Of a DNA stretch of 54,762 bases, positions 7,609 to 14,902 are shown piece by piece (position 1 is the first letter of the stretch; the number at the start of each line of letters is the position of its first letter). The stretch is from a bacterium (GTDB lineage: Bacteria > UBA9089 > JASEGY01). The position numbers and the translations under genes were made by a program. The notes below the pieces were generated by a model that was given only the letters and a program-made list of their open reading frames with translations, was not told the DNA's origin and did not search any database. Location of the stretch: assembly GCA_040753085.1 (NCBI GenBank), contig JBFMHI010000006.1, forward strand, positions 1 to 54,762, given 5' to 3'.

Positions 7609-9408
7609 TTACAGCTCCATCTTGACCAGGTCTTCAAACTTCATATCTATTTCCAGGATACCGACAATCTCTTCATTTTCATCCCGAATAGGGGCAGAGA
7701 CGGTGATACAAAGGGCCCCGGTTATGCGAGAAGTATAGAAATCAGTCACATAGGGGTTGCCGTCTTCTATGGGATGAATAAACCAATTCCGGTCGGAAAA
7801 ATTTTCATCCCGAAGGAGATTTTCATACTTAGCCCGGTCAGCCCGTTGGGTCACATTCCGGGTTACCCTGTTTCCTTCCGCATCAACGATATAGATGAGC
7901 TGGATAAAATGATTATCCTCTACGGTTCGGATCATAACCGGCAGACAGCGGTTAACGTCCATAGATCTAATCTCCGGATCCTCAACCATAGATATAACCA
8001 ATTCTCGACCTATCCGACCGGCCCTCAATTTAAGTTCTTCCAGATTGGAGTGGAATAGTTGAGGCAGATGCTTCTTGACCTGGGCATACATCTCCCTTTC
8101 TGCGATAGAGGTCACCCGTCCGGTCTTATACTGTTCTTCCACCCATTTCTGGATCTTGATTACCTCGGGATGCCGCTTATCGATCATCCTGTCACCGGTC
8201 AATTCCAGATGCCGGTTAATCCAGTGGGCAATCCCGGCAATCCCGGATTTATCACTTATGGCCACCTCTAAGGGACGATTAAGAAGCAGCTTGGTATCAA
8301 AGATATTGTAGATCTCCTCATCCTTCAGGGCGCCATCGGCATGAATGCCGGCCCAGGTGGTATTAAAATTAGTTCCGACAAAGGGATAATTGGCTGGTAT
8401 CCGGGTTTTGAGTTCACGGCGGAAATATTCAGCCATCTCAGTAATAGCGGTTGTATCCACCCCCTCTGTTTCTCCTTTGAGGCCAAGGTATTCTATGAGC
8501 AAACCTTCAATGGGGGGATTGCCGGTGCGTTCTCCCAGGCCCAATAATGTCCCGTTGGCGGCTGAGCATCCATAAAGCCAGGCGGTAGTTGCATTGATGA
8601 GAACGTGGTGGAAGTCATTATGTCCATGCCATTCCAGTTGAGCTGAGGGAACGCCGCCTTCGTGAATAAGACCATAGATCAATTTGGGCACGCTTCTGGG
8701 CAAGGCCGCTCCCGGATAGCTCACGCCATATCCCAGGGTATCACAGACCCGCACCTTGACCGGAAGCCCGCTTTCTTCAGAGAGCTTCCTCAGTTCCTGA
8801 ACAAAAGGAATGACAAATCCGTAGAAGTCAGCCCGAGTGATATCCTCTAAATGACATCTGGGAGTAATTCCGGCCTCCAGGGCGGTCTTAACCAAATCCA
8901 GATATCCTTCCATGGCCTTTTTCCTGTCTTTTTTCAATTTTAGAAAGATATGATAATCTGAACACGAGGTAAGAATCCCTGTTTCGGAAAGACCCATCTG
9001 CTTGACCAGTTGAAAGTCTTCTTTCACCGCTCTTATCCAGCCGGTTACTTCCGGATATTTATACCCCCTTTCCAGGCATTTCTCCACTGCCTCCCGGTCT
9101 TTGTCACTATAAAGGAAAAATTCACTCTGTCTTATTACCCCCCTTTCACCGCCCATCCGATGAAGAAAATCAAACAGAGTCACTATTTGATCCGGCGTAT
9201 AAGGTGGCTGAGCTTGCTGTCCATCCCTGAAGGTAGTGTCGGTAATCCATATCTCTTCAGGCGGCTCCATAGGGATGATCTTGTAATCAAAAGGGATGCG
9301 GGGAACCTTATAGTAAGGAAAGATGTCACGCAGAAGCTCTGGTTCGTCACGTTCTAATAAGGGATATGTAGCCGCTGGTCTGGCTAAGACTTCCTTTAAT
9401 TTAGTCAT
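7609..9408 (-). CDS. HMGL-like acyl-CoA condensing enzyme (probable Re-citrate synthase) with Cache-like C-terminal domain
   Basis: A ~599-residue protein. Residues ~50-450 are a DRE-TIM condensing enzyme of the isopropylmalate/homocitrate synthase superfamily: DTTFRDGQQ holds the metal Asp and catalytic Arg, LEWHGHNDFH the two metal His, and GNPPIEGLL follows. The IRQSEFFLYSDKDREAVEKC wording recalls the group I associate with Re-citrate synthases of anaerobes, which make citrate from acetyl-CoA and oxaloacetate. The last ~120 residues are unlike any synthase: NWFIHP, GNPYVTDFY, ITVSAPIRDENEEIVG and DMKF match PDC/Cache ligand-sensing folds, normally extracellular. No transmembrane segment is seen, so sensing would be cytoplasmic. 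AGGAGGTGA eight bases before the ATG fixes the start. The exact acyl acceptor is uncertain. Confidence 0.68.
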   Translation of the reverse strand: MTKLKEVLARPAATYPLLERDEPELLRDIFPYYKVPRIPFDYKIIPMEPPEEIWITDTTFRDGQQAQPPYTPDQIVTLFDFLHRMGGERGVIRQSEFFLYSDKDREAVEKCLERGYKYPEVTGWIRAVKEDFQLVKQMGLSETGILTSCSDYHIFLKLKKDRKKAMEGYLDLVKTALEAGITPRCHLEDITRADFYGFVIPFVQELRKLSEESGLPVKVRVCDTLGYGVSYPGAALPRSVPKLIYGLIHEGGVPSAQLEWHGHNDFHHVLINATTAWLYGCSAANGTLLGLGERTGNPPIEGLLIEYLGLKGETEGVDTTAITEMAEYFRRELKTRIPANYPFVGTNFNTTWAGIHADGALKDEEIYNIFDTKLLLNRPLEVAISDKSGIAGIAHWINRHLELTGDRMIDKRHPEVIKIQKWVEEQYKTGRVTSIAEREMYAQVKKHLPQLFHSNLEELKLRAGRIGRELVISMVEDPEIRSMDVNRCLPVMIRTVEDNHFIQLIYIVDAEGNRVTRNVTQRADRAKYENLLRDENFSDRNWFIHPIEDGNPYVTDFYTSRITGALCITVSAPIRDENEEIVGILEIDMKFEDLVKMEL

Positions 9409-9432
9409 TGATTTCACCTCCTCTGTAAATTT

Positions 9433-9474
9433 CGATGCTCGATGCTCGATGCTCGATCCTCGATGTTCGATACT
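9433..9474. repeat. Heptanucleotide array, CGATGCT type (6 units)
   Basis: Six consecutive 7-bp units: CGATGCT three times, then CGATCCT, CGATGTT, CGATACT. It lies immediately upstream of the condensing-enzyme gene's ribosome site. The same word recurs at 19500-19605 and 41222-41300. Confidence 0.9.
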
Positions 9475-9476
9475 CG

Positions 9477-9713
9477 GTATCTACTCAAAATCAAGTTGAG
9501 AACTTGTCAATTGCGAGCCCGAACGGAGTGAGGGGAGGGAACAATCCGTCCTGTTTCGCCTTCGGCTTGCAGTCCTCGCATTACGACACAGCCTCTTCAA
9601 GGGTAATAATATTGCCCGCCCATTTCACCCTCACCCTATCCCTCTCCCATCAAGGGAGAGGGAATTTTGCTTTATCTCCCAACTAACTGCTTAACTTAGT
9701 TTTGAGTAGTTAC
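9477..9713. mobile_element. Miniature inverted-repeat element, copy 1 (CTACTCAAAA termini)
   Basis: The left end GTATCTACTCAAAATCAAGT is matched in inverse by the right end ACTTAGTTTTGAGTAGTTAC. The last 111 bp (9603-9713) are identical at 108 positions to 27259-27369, including the internal palindrome CCCTCTCCCATCAAGGGAGA. No coding capacity for a transposase is seen. The remaining gap to the terminator at 9865 holds only a half-element ending GCGGCTGAATAGTTAC at 9815. Confidence 0.75.
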
Positions 9714-9864
9714 CGAATTTTTAAGACGATTGCCTTGTTCGTGCTTGGGCATACGCTAAACAGATACAAAAAATCAGTGTTTCATCCGTGTAAATCCGCG
9801 GCTGAATAGTTACATTAAATTTATCCTGAATAGAGCTAAAAGTCAAGTCTTTTTTGCCATAAAA

Positions 9865-9899
9865 AAACCTCCCGCCGGCTATAAACCGGCGGGAGGTTT
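9865..9899 (-). terminator. Intrinsic terminator of the 1423-residue surface protein gene
   Basis: AAACCTCCCGCCGG pairs perfectly with CCGGCGGGAGGTTT across a 7-base loop, a 14-bp stem. Read on the minus strand the stem ends in a run of seven T. It lies 17 bases past the stop codon. Confidence 0.92.
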
Positions 9900-9915
9900 C
9901 TGATTAGGTCCGGAG

Positions 9916-12900
9916 CTATTTAAGGACAATCATCTTGCGAGTTGAGACGACATCTTTGGTGACCAATTGATAAAGATAGATACCACTGGCGGCTTCCTGG
10001 CCTGAATTGTCTCGACCATCCCAGTAAGCGGCTCGCTCCTTATCGACATATGTTCCGGCCGAAAGTTTCCCCAGGTCCAGGGTTCTAATTAGTTGTCCAG
10101 AGAGGTTGTAGATATTGATATTCACCCTGGTGTCTGTAGACAGGGCGAAGGGGAGCCAGGTCTCTGGATTAAACGGATTGGGGTAATTCTGGGAGAGGCT
10201 TGATCTGGCCGGTATCTGGGCGGCTACTCCCTGGGTGATAATGTGGGCCAGGAACTCTTTGATCGCCTGGTTACCTTCGGTATGGGGACTATTCTTTATG
10301 GCCTGATACATTGCCCTGAAGGCCTCCAGATGTTCGGCGTAATAGGCCGGATCAAACTGAGGCGACCGGTTGGGCGCGGCATTGGGGTTGTGGGTTTTGC
10401 CCCAGTTAAGGCCGATCACCAGGACATCAGAGGCATTAACTGTGCCGTTGCCGTTGGCATCAGCATAGCTCGCGGCTTCTGTCGACCAGATATAGACGGT
10501 TTGCACCTTCCAGGAAGTCGACGCCCCGACACGGGCTGACCCGGTTTGTCCCCAATAGATACCTATGGGCAAGACATCGGCGGCGTCCACATCGCCGTCG
10601 TTGTCTGTATCTCCCGGCCAGACATAGGCGTCGGTGCCGAAGTGGCCGCCTAAGGTGACCGAATTATCCACGGTATTTCCCTGATCATCGGCTAAGGTAG
10701 CTCCGTCAGCGGTAATAGTAATACCCGCCGTAATAGTGGGGGCACGGGTAGCCGTGGTAAAGATGATCTTCAGGGTATCACTATCAGAGGTGGTGCTATA
10801 CCACAGGGAGGAGGCGCTAAAGGCTCCGGCGCCATCCTTCCAGGTGCCGCTGCTTGGCGCCAGCACCGTATCGATATCCACGCCGCCTATTTGACCCGAA
10901 GAAGCGCTCAAGGCAATAGAAGTAGTCGTGTCAATGGATTCGGAGAACTTAATGATGACATAGTCTCCGGCCTGGATACCGGCCCGGTTATCGCCTACGC
11001 CATCATAGGCCGTGGCGCTGATGATCGTAGGGCTGTCACAGTCATTCCCGAAACTTCCGGTGATAGTCACTGTCCCGCTGAGTGGATTCTCAGCCGGGGT
11101 ATCGGTCAAGGTGCTCCCATCAGCCGTAATGATATCGCCCACCACTAAAGATGAGGCCGCGTTCAGGACAATCGTCACCCCAGTAGAGGCCTCATCCCAA
11201 CTAATAGTAGAAGCGTCCCAGCTATTTCCGCTGGAAATACTAAAAACAGTCCCGATATTTGAGGTAGTCAAGGCGGTGGTGTTTCCTATGGCTTCATCAA
11301 AGGTGATGGTCACTGTATCACCACTCCAACTGTTATCACAGCTATTGGCGTCGCCTGCCTCAGCTACGGCGCTGGCAAACGCCGGTGGAACAGCATCTAT
11401 TCCAATTTCAATCTGGGGTGACCCGGCATAGGCATACATATCCTGGCTGCTACCGAGTGTTCCGGTATTACCATGGAGGTCATCGATCGTCATGTAGATA
11501 GTATCTCCATTTATGGCCGCCGATGAAATAGTAAAGAGGGCTTCCAGGACATAGTCATTAGCGCTCTGAGGCCCGGTATCTGAGGTAGTGCTCACCGCAA
11601 ACTCTATCTCACCATTGGCCCCATCGAGGTTGGTGGTGCTCGTCACATTGCTTGAATTATCGTCAAAGAAGGCGGTGCGGACGGTTACGGTAGTCGGCTC
11701 AATAATACTGGGTTTGGTATAATTTATTGTCCCGGCCATACCAACCAACTTGCCGTCTTTTCCGGTCCCGGCATGACCTACATCTAGGCCGGGAATGCCT
11801 GAGGCTGTCCCCGCATAAACCCTGACAGTTATTGTATCTCCAGGGCCCTTCGTCAGGGTTGAAAATGTATTGCCACTGTCATCGGCCAGATAAACCGGCG
11901 CCTTATCAGATGTCTGGCCCTCAGCTACTGATATAGTGATAATATCAGGGGCTGAATTATAACCCGGTGAGTTTGTTGTCGTGACATCATTAACGATTAG
12001 TTGAAAGACGTAGGTCCCGGTGGAGACAGCATTAAAATAGACCTGCTGGGAGGAAGTGTTAGGCGAGAGAGTAACGGCCGTCCCTGAGAGTTGAGACCAG
12101 GTATAGGTAAGGTAATCCCAATCAGGATCATGGCTTCCACCCCCGGACAGAATAATGTAGTTGTCTGTATCAGCCTGGATGGTTTCCGAAGACCCACCGT
12201 AGGAAAAGCCATACTCACCCGCATCGGCGGTAGGCGGATTGTTGATGTTAGGGACTTCGTCCACGGCCGGCGAATAAGCGACATTTATGTTGATGGTATC
12301 GCTGGTATAAAGATAAGTCAGGGTTGCATCTGAAAGCCACGTCCCGACGTTGGGATCCTCTCTGTTCCCCCACCAGTTATTAGTAGCTATAGTTGAGTCC
12401 GAGGTATTATCACTATAAACCCCGTAGCTGTCATTATTCCAGATGCAACTGTTTTGGATGTTGGCCTTAGAACTGCTATCCACTGTGACCCCGTAATCGT
12501 TTAAGGTAATGTAGCAATCCCTCACGGTTGGCTCAGAGCCGGTTTTGGAATAAATCCCGGTGGTATTGTTTTTGATAATACACCTTTGCAGACTTGGCTT
12601 GGCCCCGTTTTTACACTCAACACCAATCACATCGTTTTCAAAGGTATTGTCAGTAATAGTCGGACTGCTGCCATCTATTACGATTCCGGCGGCATACCTT
12701 TCGATACAATTTCTAAAGGCCGTAACCGTAACCGTAGAGCTGAAAGTAATTCCCCCCCAATCGCCGGCAGACGCGCTGACGGTGCTGTCATTGGTATCTC
12801 CTCCGTAGGTGTCATCATTAAAAGCGGTGAAAATAATAGGACTGCTGCTGCTCCCGGCGGCGTTAATAGTGCCGGTAATAGTGATGCCGGAGGTATCTGA

Positions 12901-14187
12901 TTTAGCTTTTAAGATTGTTCCCGCCTGGAGAGTCAAAGTTCTGCCGGAAGCAACCGAGATATCCTCAAAGACATAAGGAACATTAGAATAGAAGGTCGTG
13001 TTGGCGGTATGATTGGCCTGACGAATATAGATCGCATTATAGCCATAGTTTGCCCCGGCGGGGGTGCTAATGGTATTACTGCTGATATTATAACCTCCGA
13101 CTCCAGTATCCGGGCCGCCTTTGATAATGGCCCAACCACCATCCTTCGTGATGATGGTATTGCCGGTGATTGTTTCAAAATTAGTGGTGGTTGTTCCGGC
13201 TTCACTACAAATAGCTGCGTCGTCGCAGTTTGAAAAGGTGTTAACAGTGATGATAGGAGATGATGTCCCGGAGGTATAGATGCCGTACCCGTCGCTGTAT
13301 TGAATAGTGCAGTTAGAGATAGTAGGGCCGGCCGTATCGCCGGTGTTGTTACACTCGATCATTCCCCTGGTGGTCGTTAGGCTGGGGCTTCCTCCATACG
13401 ACAGGGTGCAGTACCTAAGAGAACTCCCACTGCTTCCTGAGCCGCTAAAGATAATCCCCCGCCAGTCTCCGGCCGCCGGAGAGCCGGCATTAGAGGTGAA
13501 AGTGATGCCATTAGAAGAAGTGCCCACCGCGCTCAGGATCCCGGAACAGGTCAAAGTAATATTTTTCCCTGAAGCAAATTTAACCTGGACACCGGCATTA
13601 ATCTGAAGGGTCTGGCCAGAGGCAATAGTGACATTCCCCTCAATAATATAAGGACTCCCGTAGGTAGTCCATGTCTCGCTGGAGCTTATATTATAAGTCT
13701 CATAATGATAATGAACCCCATCGATTCGATCGTAGACCCGATTGACAAAGATACCGTCTTCCATCTCGTGGCTCTGCGTCGTGGAAATAGTTCCGAAGGT
13801 AGCCGTGATGGTTATCTGCCTCAAGGTCGTGCTCGAATCTTTATAATAAAAACTGGTCGAATTGGAACCGGAACTTATGGTTACCTGGGTGACGGCGCTC
13901 CAGGGGTCTTGAGTTTTAGAAAACTGACCAGTGCTGATAGATGCGCCGGTATTGGCATCTTTTACACTGAGGCTGATAGTAACATCTCCCGTCACGGTGT
14001 AGGCATTGCTATCCTCATCCAGGGCCTGAATGGTCATTACATCTGAAGCCAGGCCGGTCGCAATCTCCTGGGCAGGGGTGATGAAGGCTAAATACTTGAG
14101 GCTGGCCGCCTCGGCCGGATTGACCTTTAATACCCCCAGGCCCAATATAATCAAGCTGCTCAGAATCATTCCTTTTTTACTCATCAT
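9916..14187 (-). CDS. Secreted beta-helix / PKD-like / cohesin-like / dockerin protein with FlgD-like C-terminus
   Basis: A 1423-residue exported protein with a signal peptide (MMSKKGMILSSLIILGLGVL, then a likely AEAA cut site). From ~160 to ~640 come right-handed beta-helix repeats (GIYTSGTSSPIITVNTF-like rungs), then a PKD-like domain near 650-755, a cohesin-like domain (~755-920, starting APVYLADDSGN), two SbsA-like Ig domains (PPAFASA..., ~925-1180), a dockerin pair of calcium loops (DTDNDGDVDAADV and DANGNGTVNASDV, ~1189-1250) and a C-terminal FlgD-like module (QNYPNPFNPET ... GIYLYQL ... RKMIVLK). That last module often directs or anchors surface proteins in gliding and candidate phyla. 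AAAGGAGA precedes the double ATG. It is a clear paralogue of the gene at 31527-40880. Structural or adhesive role inferred; no catalytic domain seen. Confidence 0.85.
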   Translation of the reverse strand: MMSKKGMILSSLIILGLGVLKVNPAEAASLKYLAFITPAQEIATGLASDVMTIQALDEDSNAYTVTGDVTISLSVKDANTGASISTGQFSKTQDPWSAVTQVTISSGSNSTSFYYKDSSTTLRQITITATFGTISTTQSHEMEDGIFVNRVYDRIDGVHYHYETYNISSSETWTTYGSPYIIEGNVTIASGQTLQINAGVQVKFASGKNITLTCSGILSAVGTSSNGITFTSNAGSPAAGDWRGIIFSGSGSSGSSLRYCTLSYGGSPSLTTTRGMIECNNTGDTAGPTISNCTIQYSDGYGIYTSGTSSPIITVNTFSNCDDAAICSEAGTTTTNFETITGNTIITKDGGWAIIKGGPDTGVGGYNISSNTISTPAGANYGYNAIYIRQANHTANTTFYSNVPYVFEDISVASGRTLTLQAGTILKAKSDTSGITITGTINAAGSSSSPIIFTAFNDDTYGGDTNDSTVSASAGDWGGITFSSTVTVTAFRNCIERYAAGIVIDGSSPTITDNTFENDVIGVECKNGAKPSLQRCIIKNNTTGIYSKTGSEPTVRDCYITLNDYGVTVDSSSKANIQNSCIWNNDSYGVYSDNTSDSTIATNNWWGNREDPNVGTWLSDATLTYLYTSDTININVAYSPAVDEVPNINNPPTADAGEYGFSYGGSSETIQADTDNYIILSGGGSHDPDWDYLTYTWSQLSGTAVTLSPNTSSQQVYFNAVSTGTYVFQLIVNDVTTTNSPGYNSAPDIITISVAEGQTSDKAPVYLADDSGNTFSTLTKGPGDTITVRVYAGTASGIPGLDVGHAGTGKDGKLVGMAGTINYTKPSIIEPTTVTVRTAFFDDNSSNVTSTTNLDGANGEIEFAVSTTSDTGPQSANDYVLEALFTISSAAINGDTIYMTIDDLHGNTGTLGSSQDMYAYAGSPQIEIGIDAVPPAFASAVAEAGDANSCDNSWSGDTVTITFDEAIGNTTALTTSNIGTVFSISSGNSWDASTISWDEASTGVTIVLNAASSLVVGDIITADGSTLTDTPAENPLSGTVTITGSFGNDCDSPTIISATAYDGVGDNRAGIQAGDYVIIKFSESIDTTTSIALSASSGQIGGVDIDTVLAPSSGTWKDGAGAFSASSLWYSTTSDSDTLKIIFTTATRAPTITAGITITADGATLADDQGNTVDNSVTLGGHFGTDAYVWPGDTDNDGDVDAADVLPIGIYWGQTGSARVGASTSWKVQTVYIWSTEAASYADANGNGTVNASDVLVIGLNWGKTHNPNAAPNRSPQFDPAYYAEHLEAFRAMYQAIKNSPHTEGNQAIKEFLAHIITQGVAAQIPARSSLSQNYPNPFNPETWLPFALSTDTRVNINIYNLSGQLIRTLDLGKLSAGTYVDKERAAYWDGRDNSGQEAASGIYLYQLVTKDVVSTRKMIVLK

Positions 14188-14233
14188 AAATCATCTCCTT
14201 TGGTTTAATTTATCTGCCCCTAAGCTAAAAGCG

Positions 14234-14438
14234 TGTCTGAAAAGTTGATGCGTTAATCAGCCCCGTAGGGGCAAAATGTTTATAGTAGCCGTTTTTCTCA
14301 TAAACCCAAGCTCCGTTAGGAGCGAAATGTTCAAGAAGTAAACTTAGCAAAGCGAACATGTCGCCCCTAACGGGGCTAAAAATAACGGTGGGCGTTCATG
14401 TCTATAAACATTACGTCCCTAACGGGACTTTTCAGACA
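14234..14438. mobile_element. MITE-like element with 12-bp perfect terminal inverted repeats
   Basis: TGTCTGAAAAGT at 14234-14245 is perfectly inverted as ACTTTTCAGACA at 14427-14438. Inside are REP-like units (AGCCCCGTAGGGGC, CGCCCCTAACGGGGC, ATGTTTATAG with its inverse). About 205 bp, no ORF. It separates the surface-protein gene from the structured region at 14572-14769. Confidence 0.75.
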
Positions 14439-14571
14439 GCCTCTAAGGGATCTCTCCATAATCAGGTAATCAGTAATTGGTTATCGGTCGTCAGTCACTC
14501 CACTTCTTATTGACTACCGATGACCGATCACCTTTCGGCTATGATTCTTGCGGACAATGAAGGGTGAAATC

Positions 14572-14769
14572 TTTGGAGCTGCATTAGGACTGGATTGAAT
14601 GATGGGATTATGGTGAGATCTTTACGCCGTTAGGATTTGCTTTATCACTGCCGATAAATAAGATACAAAAAAGGCTTACCCCGACAGATTATTTTCCCCC
14701 TCCATGTCTCAGGTAAGCCTTCTAAATCCTTTTATCAGCTTGTTACCTTTATCGGCAACCAGCTCCAAA
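14572..14769 (-). ncRNA. Candidate structured leader RNA: three nested perfect 10-bp stems with terminator-like core
   Basis: Three perfect 10-bp inverted repeats are nested: TTTGGAGCTG (14572) with CAGCTCCAAA (14760), TGCCGATAAA (14649) with TTTATCGGCA (14748), and AAGGCTTACC (14671) with GGTAAGCCTT (14712). On the minus strand the inner stem is followed by six T, like an intrinsic terminator. AGGATTT (14632) can pair with AAATCCT (14724), which would cross the middle stem, and TTTATC/GATAAA gives a local alternative. It lies downstream of the ligase gene at 14903 and upstream of the surface-protein gene, so it is either an elaborate terminator or a regulatory leader. It matches no riboswitch class that I recognise. 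Confidence 0.5.
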
Positions 14770-14800
14770 AACTTTAGACTTTTTTATGGCGATGATCTTA

Positions 14801-14856
14801 CGGATTGCGGAATGCAGATTGCGGAATGCGGATTGCGGAATGCGAAATGCGGATTG
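14801..14856. repeat. Heptanucleotide array, CGGATTG/CGGAATG type (8 units)
   Basis: Eight 7-bp units alternate CGGATTG and CGGAATG with single-base variants. The same word, in the other orientation, forms the AcpS tail at 19644-19671 and part of the coding sequence at 51720-52140. Confidence 0.9.
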
Positions 14857-14902
14857 CAGTAACGAAAACTGACGGGCAACCACAGGGGATTGCCCCTACC
14901 CA

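Noticed and set aside
9916-14187. Long plus-strand open frames opposite the two surface-protein genes.
   Set aside because: They are antisense shadows of GC-biased repetitive coding sequence; the minus-strand products have signal peptides, ordered domains and ribosome sites.
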